Assembly: GCF_021532615.1 (NCBI RefSeq)
Contig: NZ_JAKGAQ010000002.1
Location: 658,501-722,500 of the forward strand
Reading direction: 5' to 3'
DNA length: 64,000 bases
Origin: Octadecabacter dasysiphoniae
Lineage (GTDB): Bacteria; Pseudomonadota; Alphaproteobacteria; Rhodobacterales; Rhodobacteraceae
Below the pieces are notes generated by a model, which was not told the DNA's origin, did no database searches, and saw only the letters and a program-made list of their open reading frames with translations. Each line of letters begins with the position of its first letter. Position 1 is the stretch's first letter. A program made the translations under genes and the position numbers. Of this stretch, positions 27,939 through 35,527 are shown piece after piece.

Positions 27939-28664
27939 CTAGGCGTCCTTGACGACGCGGGCCAGTGCAAGCACGCAAACGTCATGTGCGCCCGCCGCGA
28001 TACATGCTTCGGTCGCGGCGGCGAACGTGGCACCGGACGTCATAACATCATCCACAATAACGACGCGTCGACCTTTCAGAGTGTCTGTATGCCTTGCATG
28101 AATACTGATCGCACCATTCAAGGCTTCGAACCGTTGGTCGCGCGTGTGGCCTTCCAATGGGGCGGTGCGTTTTGTACGGATCAAGGCATCGGGGATACAA
28201 TGAGCCCCCGAAATCGCCGCAACATGCTGGGCCAAAAGGGCTGCTTGATTGAAACGGCGCCGCAGCAACCGGAAACGGTGCAACGGGATCGGCACGACCA
28301 AGGTGTCAGGTTTAATCAAATCACCCGCAGCGCGCGCCATCCACGGGCCGGCAGCGCGCACAAGATCCGTGCGATCCCCGTGTTTGATAGACAAAACCAT
28401 ACGGCGCGCCTTGTCTTTGTAGACCATGGCCGCCCGCCCCTTGGACCAAGGCCGTGCGATGGTCATGCAGTCGTCGCATAAAACGCCTTCTTCAGGTTCA
28501 CCCTGTCCGGGCAAGGGCGATCCGCATTGATCACAGCACAGCCCGGAAATGAACGGCGTTTCCGCCCAGCACGGTCCACACAACGCGAAATCGACGTCTG
28601 TGCGCGCTTCGCACATGACGCATTGCGGTGGGTAGATCGCTTGGATGAGGCTTTGCAATGCCAC
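27939..28664 (-). CDS. ComF family phosphoribosyltransferase-like protein
   Basis: A 241-aa double-zinc-ribbon and phosphoribosyltransferase (PRTase) fold protein. Cysteine pairs lie at CVMC, CGPC, CDQC and CDDC (residues about 15-67). The PRPP-binding motif is VVIVDDVMTSGAT (about 200-212). ComF is needed for DNA uptake in naturally competent bacteria, and related proteins exist widely without proven competence. It begins with GTG at 28664, with AGGAG about 7 bases upstream. The start lies only 22 bases from the divergent methyltransferase start. Confidence 0.9.
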   Translation of the reverse strand: MALQSLIQAIYPPQCVMCEARTDVDFALCGPCWAETPFISGLCCDQCGSPLPGQGEPEEGVLCDDCMTIARPWSKGRAAMVYKDKARRMVLSIKHGDRTDLVRAAGPWMARAAGDLIKPDTLVVPIPLHRFRLLRRRFNQAALLAQHVAAISGAHCIPDALIRTKRTAPLEGHTRDQRFEALNGAISIHARHTDTLKGRRVVIVDDVMTSGATFAAATEACIAAGAHDVCVLALARVVKDA

Positions 28665-28686
28665 TGGTTTCTCCTACATGGGCGAT

Positions 28687-29508
28687 ATGACACAGCCACC
28701 CCGCCTGACCGACCGTGCCGCCCTGTCCCGCAATCGCGCGCGTGCAGATGCTATGTTTTTGCAGGCGACTGCGGCTGATGATGTTCATGAAAGGCTGATA
28801 GAGGTTAACAGAACCTTTACGGCGCCCGCGGTGGTCACCGGTTTTCCCGCTGAATGGTCAGAATGGATGCCCAGCGCAAAAGTTGTTGAGGATTCCGAAA
28901 CACTGGCGCTGGATGAAGGCGCGCATGATCTGGTGATCCACGCTTTGTCGTTGCATTGGGCCGACGATCCGATTGGCCAATTGGTGCAGTGCCGACGTGC
29001 GCTAAAACCCGATGGCCTGTTAATCGCCACATCGTTCGCGGGACAAACATTGCACGAATTGCGCAGCGTCATGGCCGAAGCCGAGGTTGCACACACAGGT
29101 GGGTTGTCACCGCGTATCCTGCCAATGGGTGAAATTCGCGATCTTGGCGGGCTTTTGCAACGCGCCGGATTTGCCCTGCCTGTAGCAGACACAACGCCGC
29201 TGACAGTGACCTACGACACACCAATCCACCTGATGCGTGATCTACGCGCCATGGGGGAAGGCAATGCGATGGACCAACGCCAACGCACCCTGACACGCCG
29301 CAAAATCTTTGCCCAAGCAATGGAACGCTACGTCGCGACTTTTGCAATGGACGATGGCCGCGTTCCTGCGACATTCGAAATTGCCACGTTAACGGGCTGG
29401 GCACCGTCAGAAACACAACAAAAGCCCCTGCGCCCGGGATCGGCAACGACACGTCTGGCAGACGCGCTGGGCACACAAGAAAAGCCCTTAAATGGGTCCA
29501 ATGATTGA
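28687..29508 (+). CDS. NDUFAF5/BioC-like methyltransferase-fold protein
   Basis: A 273-aa protein similar to class I SAM methyltransferases, closest by eye to the NDUFAF5 (C20orf7) group found in alphaproteobacteria and mitochondria. The body motifs are LVIHALSLHWADDPIGQL and RALKPDGLLIATSFAGQTL (about residues 78-125), then GGLSPRILPMGEIRDLGGLL and the C-terminal MRDLRAMGEGNAM. Where motif I should be, the sequence is AVVTGFPAEWSEWMP without a GxGxG loop, so SAM binding is doubtful. NDUFAF5 in mitochondria modifies a complex I subunit; the role here is inferred only. ATG 28678 is an alternative start. hemH follows 30 bases downstream. Confidence 0.78.
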   Translation: MTQPPRLTDRAALSRNRARADAMFLQATAADDVHERLIEVNRTFTAPAVVTGFPAEWSEWMPSAKVVEDSETLALDEGAHDLVIHALSLHWADDPIGQLVQCRRALKPDGLLIATSFAGQTLHELRSVMAEAEVAHTGGLSPRILPMGEIRDLGGLLQRAGFALPVADTTPLTVTYDTPIHLMRDLRAMGEGNAMDQRQRTLTRRKIFAQAMERYVATFAMDDGRVPATFEIATLTGWAPSETQQKPLRPGSATTRLADALGTQEKPLNGSND

Positions 29509-29538
29509 CGGCGCACGTAAAATAGCTATCTGACCTTT

Positions 29539-30642
29539 ATGACAAAAGAGCCCAATAGCCCCATGTTCGATGCAAAATCCCAGGACAACCCCATGGATGT
29601 AGCCGTTTGCCCGATGCATGCGCCATCCGATCACCCGAAAATCAAACCTGCAAAGGTTGGTGTTTTGTTGGCAAACCTCGGCACACCCGACGCCACGGAC
29701 TATTGGTCTATGCGCCGGTATTTGGGTGAATTCCTGAGCGATAAGCGCGTTGTCGATTATTCCGCATGGGTCTGGCAGCCATTGTTGCAGCTGGTCATCC
29801 TGACCAAACGCCCCTTTTCCAGTGGCGCCGCCTACAAAAGCATCTGGAACGAGGAAGACAACGAATCCCCCCTGCTGACCATCACGAAAAAGCAAACCGC
29901 GGCCATGAAATCGCGGCTTGAGGACATCTACGGTGGTGAAGTTGTCGTGGATTTCTGCATGCGCTACGGCAATCCATCAACGAAATCCAAAGTGCAGGAA
30001 ATGATTGACGCAGGCTGTCAGAAGATTTTGTTCTTCCCTCTCTATCCGCACTACGCTGGTGCGACGTCTGCCACCGCGAATGACCAATTCTTCCGTGCTT
30101 TGATGCAAGAAAAATGGCAGCCCATCGCGCGGGTTGTTGAACCATACTATCAGGACACTGCGTATATCGACGCTTTGGCGCAATCGATTGAAACGGCATA
30201 TGCTGCGGAAGAAACCAAACCGGAAATCCTTGTCTGTTCCTATCACGGCGTCCCGCAGCGGTATTTGCGCGAAGGTGATCCCTATCATTGCCAGTGCCAG
30301 AAAACGACGCGCCTGCTAAAAGAACGCCTTGGCTGGGACGACACGCAGATCATCACGACATTCCAAAGCCGGTTTGGCCCCGAGGAATGGCTACAGCCCT
30401 ACACCGTCGAAGAAGTCGCCCGACTGGCTGAAAAGGGTAAGAAAAATATCGCCGTCTGCGCGCCCGCCTTTTCTGCCGACTGCATTGAGACCCTCGAAGA
30501 GATCAACGAAGAGATCAAAGAGAGCTTTGAGGAAGCAGGCGGTGAGCACTTCACATATATTCCATGCCTGAATGACAATGACGCACATATGGATGCGCTA
30601 TCAGGGATCGTTCAGCGGAACCTGCGTGGCTGGCTCGATTAA
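29539..30642 (+). CDS. hemH: Ferrochelatase
   Basis: HemH (367 aa) inserts ferrous iron into protoporphyrin IX, the last step of heme synthesis. The family start KVGVLLANLGTPDA is at about residues 39-52. The catalytic His is in VCSYHGVPQRYL (about 234), and the catalytic Glu is in ADCIETLEEI (about 314). There are several cysteines (YHCQCQ, VCAPAFSADC, IPCLND), but I cannot say whether they bind an iron-sulfur cluster. The first 35 residues before the domain are unusual, and no good ribosome-binding site is seen before 29539, so the true start could be a later ATG (29563 or 29593). A strong terminator follows. Confidence 0.95.
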   Translation: MTKEPNSPMFDAKSQDNPMDVAVCPMHAPSDHPKIKPAKVGVLLANLGTPDATDYWSMRRYLGEFLSDKRVVDYSAWVWQPLLQLVILTKRPFSSGAAYKSIWNEEDNESPLLTITKKQTAAMKSRLEDIYGGEVVVDFCMRYGNPSTKSKVQEMIDAGCQKILFFPLYPHYAGATSATANDQFFRALMQEKWQPIARVVEPYYQDTAYIDALAQSIETAYAAEETKPEILVCSYHGVPQRYLREGDPYHCQCQKTTRLLKERLGWDDTQIITTFQSRFGPEEWLQPYTVEEVARLAEKGKKNIAVCAPAFSADCIETLEEINEEIKESFEEAGGEHFTYIPCLNDNDAHMDALSGIVQRNLRGWLD

Positions 30643-30689
30643 TTCGGCAGGCTGCCACTTTCGATTCAAAATAGGATTAGACAAACAAA

Positions 30690-30719
30690 AAGGCCGCCCC
30701 AAATAGGAGCGGCCTTCTT
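30690..30719. terminator. Intrinsic terminator between hemH and a convergent small gene
   Basis: Stem AAGGCCGC (30690-30697) / GCGGCCTT (30709-30716), with further C-G closure in the loop and T/A-rich flanks on both sides. It can serve hemH on the plus strand and the 63-aa gene on the minus strand. Confidence 0.88.
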
Positions 30720-30738
30720 ATAGAATATAGCGCTAAGC

Positions 30739-30930
30739 TTAGTCGGAAACAGCAACTGCAACCAGAGCAAGCAAGATCAGTGGGATGATCAGGCCAGCGC
30801 CGGAAGAAGAACCAGCAGTTTCTTCCATGACGACGACTGGTGCCATCTCCATGACTGGCTCAGACATGTTGCCAGCGAATGCTGTGGATGCTGCTACGCC
30901 GAATGCGGCTGCGAGTGCGAACTTTTTCAT
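30739..30930 (-). CDS. Small envelope protein, 63 aa
   Basis: A 63-residue protein with a cleavable signal (MKKFALAAAFGVAASTAFAG), a short Met/Glu/Val-rich middle (PVMEMAPVVVMEE), a Ser/Gly hinge (GSSSGAG) and a C-terminal hydrophobic helix (LIIPLILLALVAVAV). It may be anchored in the inner membrane by that helix, with the middle part in the periplasm. GGAG lies 7 bases before ATG 30930, so the longer frame to 30960 is unlikely. I do not recognise a function. It is convergent with hemH, and the Met-rich segment invites a metal-related guess, which is speculation. Confidence 0.75.
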   Translation of the reverse strand: MKKFALAAAFGVAASTAFAGNMSEPVMEMAPVVVMEETAGSSSGAGLIIPLILLALVAVAVSD

Positions 30931-31340
30931 TTTATTTCTCCAGTTAATTGCCCACGGCAAAAGTTAGTGAGGTTTAGCCATGGGCACCCAAGACTTCCCT
31001 CGCAGTATGCCAAATCATGAAAGTTCGTTGAATGCAAATGCTATAGGGGTCTGCCTGCCACAACTTGGCCCAATTGTCGTCAAATGAGCAACACTTCGGC
31101 GTTCTGGCCATTACTACTGCAAAAGCGCGGCAAAGTCCTGATAATTAACGTCGTTATGCCCACCTAACACCCCCGAAATTGCGGTACAGGGCGAAAACCA
31201 CACAACAGAACAGCGAATCTGGTAATTTTGCTGCGTCCGCGCACCAGAATGTAACAATATGGGCCGCTTCACGCTGATGTGGGTTTGAAACGGAACATCC
31301 AAGGGGGTATGCGAAGGTTAAATCGATAAAGGTGCTTCTT
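30931..31340. other. Non-coding stretch between two envelope-protein genes
   Basis: About 410 bases contain the promoters of the divergent 63-aa gene (minus) and the CAP-domain gene (plus). I see no tRNA, no repeat and no strong hairpin. A 62-aa frame on the minus strand (31114-31302) has no ribosome-binding site or recognisable content. An unannotated small RNA is possible, but nothing in the sequence points to one. Confidence 0.5.
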
Positions 31341-31898
31341 ATGCTTCGCCGTTCATTTCTTCTAAGCTCGATGGCCTTTGGTCTGGCAGCATGTGCTGGG
31401 CCACCCGCCGCGATTGGCCCTGACGGGCTTCCTGTTGCCCGCGTTTATCGCATCGGACCGCAGGACACGGACAACATCCAGTTCAGAATGCTGGATGGGT
31501 TGAATGCCCTGCGTCAGGCTGCTGGCGTGGGTGACGTGCAGCTGAATGCGCAATTGAACGCAGCAGCAGCAACCCATTCGCGCGATATGTCTGTGCAGAA
31601 CCGTCCCTGGCATTTCGGATCTGACGGGTCATCACCGTTAGATCGCCTTCGCCGAGTTGGGTACAATGGCGCCCTGACGGGTGAAACGATTTCTGAGACC
31701 TATGAGACAGAGCTGGAAACCCTCGCCGCATGGATGAGCGCGCCAAATACACGCAGTGTATTGTTGGACAGCAACGCAACCGAAATGGGATTTTCGTGGT
31801 TTCAGGAAGGGAACGGCAAAATCTGGTGGACGCTGGTTCTGGCGAATGGAAACGCCCAAAGCATCGTTGCCCAACCGAATGCCATTCCGCTTCAATAG
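31341..31898 (+). CDS. CAP/SCP domain lipoprotein
   Basis: A 185-aa CAP-superfamily (SCP/PR-1-like) protein. A lipoprotein signal peptide with lipobox LAAC places the lipidated Cys near residue 18. CAP motifs follow: LDGLNALRQAAGV (about 50-62), LNAAAATHSRDMS, and GETISETYETELETLAAWM near the usual CAP motif 1-2 region. The His/Glu metal-site pattern is only partly recognisable. Bacterial CAP proteins are secreted and mostly of unknown role. ATG 31341 has AAAGGTG upstream; an earlier GTG at 31332 is less likely. The gene is convergent, with 3 bases to the L,D-transpeptidase stop. Confidence 0.85.
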   Translation: MLRRSFLLSSMAFGLAACAGPPAAIGPDGLPVARVYRIGPQDTDNIQFRMLDGLNALRQAAGVGDVQLNAQLNAAAATHSRDMSVQNRPWHFGSDGSSPLDRLRRVGYNGALTGETISETYETELETLAAWMSAPNTRSVLLDSNATEMGFSWFQEGNGKIWWTLVLANGNAQSIVAQPNAIPLQ

Positions 31899-31901
31899 GC
31901 C

Positions 31902-32393
31902 TTAGGCATATAGAAAGATCGGCGTTCCGACGTTGACCATCGCATAGATGTCTTCCATCTCGCGGTCTTTCACCGCGATGCAGCCCCATGTCCAATCCGG
32001 TTCACGACGGAAGCGTTTGGGCGTGCCGTGAATAAAGATGTCTCCACCAGGTGACTCCCCCATCGCCCGCGCCTTCGCACGGTCCGCGGCATTCGGGTAG
32101 GAAATCCCGATCGATAGATAAAAGCTGCTGTTGGGGTTCTTGCGATCAATGAAATACGCGCCTTCGGGCGTTTTACCGTCGCCTTCTATTTCCTTATGGC
32201 CAACCGGGGCAAATCCAAGTTCGAAATCATAAGATTTCAGAATCTCGTTTCCGTTGAGCAAGAACATCCGACGACGTCCCTTTTGAACAACTACACTGGT
32301 CACGGGCGGACCAGTATAGACATTAAATTTGTCCGAGCACGCCGTCAGCGCGAACAAGGCGGCAACGCTGGTAAAAGTCCGGCGATTCATCAT
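31902..32393 (-). CDS. L,D-transpeptidase (YkuD) lipoprotein
   Basis: A 163-aa YkuD-domain protein. L,D-transpeptidases make 3-3 cross-links in peptidoglycan or attach proteins to it. The N terminus has a lipobox LTAC. The catalytic motif is intact: IFIHGTPK (His) and the TWGCIAV cysteine in SHGC-like position about 20 residues later. Alternative starts are the tandem ATGs at 32393 and 32390. It lies 81 bases downstream of the RNA methyltransferase gene on the same strand and may be the last gene of that run. Confidence 0.92.
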   Translation of the reverse strand: MMNRRTFTSVAALFALTACSDKFNVYTGPPVTSVVVQKGRRRMFLLNGNEILKSYDFELGFAPVGHKEIEGDGKTPEGAYFIDRKNPNSSFYLSIGISYPNAADRAKARAMGESPGGDIFIHGTPKRFRREPDWTWGCIAVKDREMEDIYAMVNVGTPIFLYA

Positions 32394-32474
32394 CAAAAAT
32401 AGTCCCACTCAATCTTTGGGTGTGCAGTTATCCCAAACGAGCCAATTCTCCTAGAACTTCGTCTGCGCGATTCG

Positions 32475-33677
32475 TCACGTCCGCGTGAAATAGCCAACAA
32501 GCTCGACATGTGGGGACCAGCGGAACTGATCAACAACATCCATCCATTCCACTTGAAAACCCGCCGCAATCATTGTGGCTGCATCGCGTGCGAATGTAAC
32601 TGGATTACACGACACCATCACGACCCGTTTCAATTTGGACGCGCAAACCGTCGCAATCTGTGCCTCTGCACCCGCGCGTGGCGGATCCAACACGGCGACG
32701 TCATATTTTGCCAACTCATCCGGTTCCAGTGGTCGGCGATACAAATCGCGGGTTTCCGTCGTCACGGTCTTCAGCCCTGTCGCGTGACGCCATCCACGAT
32801 CAAGCGCCTCCAGCATGTCGCTGCTGCCCTCAACGGCATGAACTTCAGCCATTTGCGCAAGCGGAAGGGAAAATGTGCCCGCACCAGAAAACAAATCGAT
32901 AACACGTTTCGCACCTTTTGCGGCATCGGTCACTGCGGCAGCTAACGCGGCCTCTCCCTCACGGGTGGCTTGCAAGAACGCGCCAGCGGGTGGAGCTACT
33001 TTCGCAAGGCCAAACACCTGATCGGGCGATTTACGTGTTACGACCACATCATCGTTCCAGGCAAGCCGGGCAAGATTATGCTGTTCTGCCGCACCAGCCA
33101 ATTCGATACGCAATTGACCCGTTAGTTCACGCTCGGTTTCAACAAAAACATCCAAACCCGAAAGCGTATCCGTGACGGTCAAATTCACCTCGGACTTGCG
33201 CGACGCGGCTATGATTGTCAGCGCCTCGAGTGCCGGAAAACCAGCACGGATCGACGGTAACAAAAGCTGGCAATCGGGCACATCGACCAGCGTATCAGAC
33301 GCCTTACCGTGAAACCCGACCATTGCACCCTTTTTGGTGCGCCGCCCCGCCATACGCGCGCGACGGCGGCTTTGGGCGGGGGACGTATGAAGCGTGCGAA
33401 ACGGAAACGGCAAATCCCGCGCCGTCATCGCGCGTTCGACAATCATCGTTTTCCACGTCGCGACAAAATCATCCGAGGCATGTTGAACCGTACAGCCTCC
33501 GCAGCTTTTGAAATGGCGGCAGGGCGGTTTCACACGATCTGCAACCGGCGTAATGATCCGCGCCGTGCCATCTGGCTGCACCTCGACCTCTTCGCCGGGC
33601 AAGACACGTTCAAGGTGCGTCCCGTCTGCCAGCAACCCAAGCCCTGCCTGGTTCAATTTTTCAACCGTCTGACCCAT
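32475..33677 (-). CDS. Class I SAM-dependent RNA methyltransferase (RlmD/TrmA-type, m5U)
   Basis: A 400-aa RNA m5U methyltransferase-like protein. A short TRAM-like N terminus (about 1-48) is followed by a [4Fe-4S] cysteine set, Cys53, Cys59, Cys62 and Cys136, in CRHFKSCGGC and VPDCQLL. SAM motif I is VIDLFSGAGTFSLPLA (about residues 258-273). DPPRAG and the nucleophile motif SCNP (about 355) with FARD complete the active site. Which rRNA or tRNA uridine it targets cannot be told from sequence. Its ATG overlaps the stop of the ABC exporter gene (TAATG). Confidence 0.92.
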   Translation of the reverse strand: MGQTVEKLNQAGLGLLADGTHLERVLPGEEVEVQPDGTARIITPVADRVKPPCRHFKSCGGCTVQHASDDFVATWKTMIVERAMTARDLPFPFRTLHTSPAQSRRRARMAGRRTKKGAMVGFHGKASDTLVDVPDCQLLLPSIRAGFPALEALTIIAASRKSEVNLTVTDTLSGLDVFVETERELTGQLRIELAGAAEQHNLARLAWNDDVVVTRKSPDQVFGLAKVAPPAGAFLQATREGEAALAAAVTDAAKGAKRVIDLFSGAGTFSLPLAQMAEVHAVEGSSDMLEALDRGWRHATGLKTVTTETRDLYRRPLEPDELAKYDVAVLDPPRAGAEAQIATVCASKLKRVVMVSCNPVTFARDAATMIAAGFQVEWMDVVDQFRWSPHVELVGYFTRT

Positions 33678-35527
33678 TATTCCGCCGCATCCTGTTTGCT
33701 GTCGAACCCACCCGATTGGCGGTTCCAGTATTTCGCATAGGTCCCATTCATCGCGAGCAGGTCTACGTGGCTTCCTTCTTCCACAATCGCGCCATGTTCC
33801 AGCACAATGATACGATCCATTCCAGAAATTGTCGAAAGACGGTGGGCAATCGCGATGACGGTCTTACCATCCATCGCGTGATCAAGCGCGGTTTGAATCG
33901 CGGCCTCTACCTCACTATCGAGCGCAGATGTCGCCTCGTCCAAAACAAGGATTGGTGCGTCTTTCAGCATTGCCCGCGCCAGTGCGATCCGCTGGCGTTG
34001 CCCGCCAGACAGCTTAACGCCGCGTTCGCCCAGATGGGCATCATAACCCCGCCGCCCAGTATGATCGGCCAGATCGCGGATAAAATCATCCGCCTCAGCC
34101 GTCCGGGACGCAGCAATCAGCATGTCATCAGTCGCGTCTGTCCTGCCATAAATAATGTTGTCGCGCGCAGACCGATTGAACATCGCCGTTTCCTGCGTGA
34201 CCATCCCGATGGCTTTGCGCAGACTGTCCTGACTGACGGTTTTCAAATCCTGATCATCAATCAGAACGCGGCCCTTTTCCGGATCGTATAACCGCAGCAA
34301 CAACGCAACGAGCGTCGATTTACCCGCACCAGACGCCCCCACAATACCGAGCTTTTCACCCGCCTTGATGGTGAGATTGATGTTGTTGATGCCGCCCGTT
34401 TCAGCGCCGTAGCCAAACGACACATTTTCAAATGTGACCTGTGCCTTTGCAACGGCCAGCGGTTTCGCGTTCTTCGCGTCCGTCAATTGGTGAGGCGGCG
34501 TCAGGGTCCGCATTCCGTCCTCTACTTCACCGACGTGACTGAAAATCGCCATGAGCACGAAACTAACCCAGCCCGTCATTTGGCTAAGCCGGATCGACAC
34601 GGCGCCAATTGCCGCCAGATCGCCAGGGGTCACACCTGCGTCCCGCCATGACAAACCAAACCCGACCATGGTGATCGGCAAAATTCCCGCCAACGTGATG
34701 AGGCCAAACCGAAACAGCGTTGCGACCTCTCCGTATTCCAGCGCGCGGTGGCGCAAATCTTGCATCGCGACCTGCGCCGCGTCGGTTTCATGATGCGTGC
34801 CCGCGAACAATTTTACGGTTTTGATATTCGTGATCGTGTCCACGACTTGGCCTGATAACATCGCAGATGCCCCTGCCCGCGCTTTGGATTTGGCCCTGAT
34901 CCGCGGGAGGAAAATACGCAAAAAGACAACGTACGTCGCAAACCAGCACGCCAAGACAATCAACAAACGCGGATCGACAGCGGACACGAGGAACGCGGCA
35001 CCCAGAACCGAGGCGAGCGCGAACAGCACGGCGTTTACCGTTTCGATAATCACCTCAGTCAGGGACCGCGCGACTTGCATCTGCTTTTGCGCAATGCGGC
35101 CCGCGAAATCATTGTCAAAAAACGTCACCGCCTGCCCCAGCGTCCAGCGGTGCAGCCGGCCAACAACCAGAGTAAACAGGTTGGGGCCAATCACGACAGA
35201 TTGGAACGACGCCGAAACGCCGAACAAGACGGGCCGCAAAACCATCAGCAAAACAATGGCCGCGATGAATAAGCCAATGCTGTCGCCGATTGGCGCGGTT
35301 GAGGATGCTACATCAACCACCCGCCCCAAAAGGTACATCGCCAAGACTTCTGTCGCCCCGGCAAGCGCCGAAATAAAGCCTGCCAAAAAGATAACGCGCC
35401 ACGCACCAGACAATGCCCAGCCGAAAAACCTGGCGAGGGTTTGGGGCGGTGGCCCATCTGACGCCATCTGGCTATCGATGAGGCCGCCTAGTTTCTGGAT
35501 GCCATCGCGATAGGCCCGTACAATCAT
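33677..35527 (-). CDS. ABC exporter half-transporter (second of a pair)
   Basis: A 616-aa membrane protein with an N-terminal six-helix ABC-exporter domain (about 40-340) and a C-terminal ATPase. Walker A is GASGAGKST (about residue 395), the signature LSGGQRQRIALARA, Walker B ILVLDEATSALDSE, and the H-loop IAHRLST. All catalytic parts are intact. It overlaps the adjacent half-transporter by ATGA; the two are probably partners in a heterodimer. The substrate (lipid, peptide or drug) is unknown. Confidence 0.93.
   Translation of the reverse strand: MIVRAYRDGIQKLGGLIDSQMASDGPPPQTLARFFGWALSGAWRVIFLAGFISALAGATEVLAMYLLGRVVDVASSTAPIGDSIGLFIAAIVLLMVLRPVLFGVSASFQSVVIGPNLFTLVVGRLHRWTLGQAVTFFDNDFAGRIAQKQMQVARSLTEVIIETVNAVLFALASVLGAAFLVSAVDPRLLIVLACWFATYVVFLRIFLPRIRAKSKARAGASAMLSGQVVDTITNIKTVKLFAGTHHETDAAQVAMQDLRHRALEYGEVATLFRFGLITLAGILPITMVGFGLSWRDAGVTPGDLAAIGAVSIRLSQMTGWVSFVLMAIFSHVGEVEDGMRTLTPPHQLTDAKNAKPLAVAKAQVTFENVSFGYGAETGGINNINLTIKAGEKLGIVGASGAGKSTLVALLLRLYDPEKGRVLIDDQDLKTVSQDSLRKAIGMVTQETAMFNRSARDNIIYGRTDATDDMLIAASRTAEADDFIRDLADHTGRRGYDAHLGERGVKLSGGQRQRIALARAMLKDAPILVLDEATSALDSEVEAAIQTALDHAMDGKTVIAIAHRLSTISGMDRIIVLEHGAIVEEGSHVDLLAMNGTYAKYWNRQSGGFDSKQDAAE

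Noticed and set aside
31114..31302. Minus-strand frame of 62 codons in the 30.9-31.3 kb gap
   Set aside because: No ribosome-binding site and no protein-like pattern.
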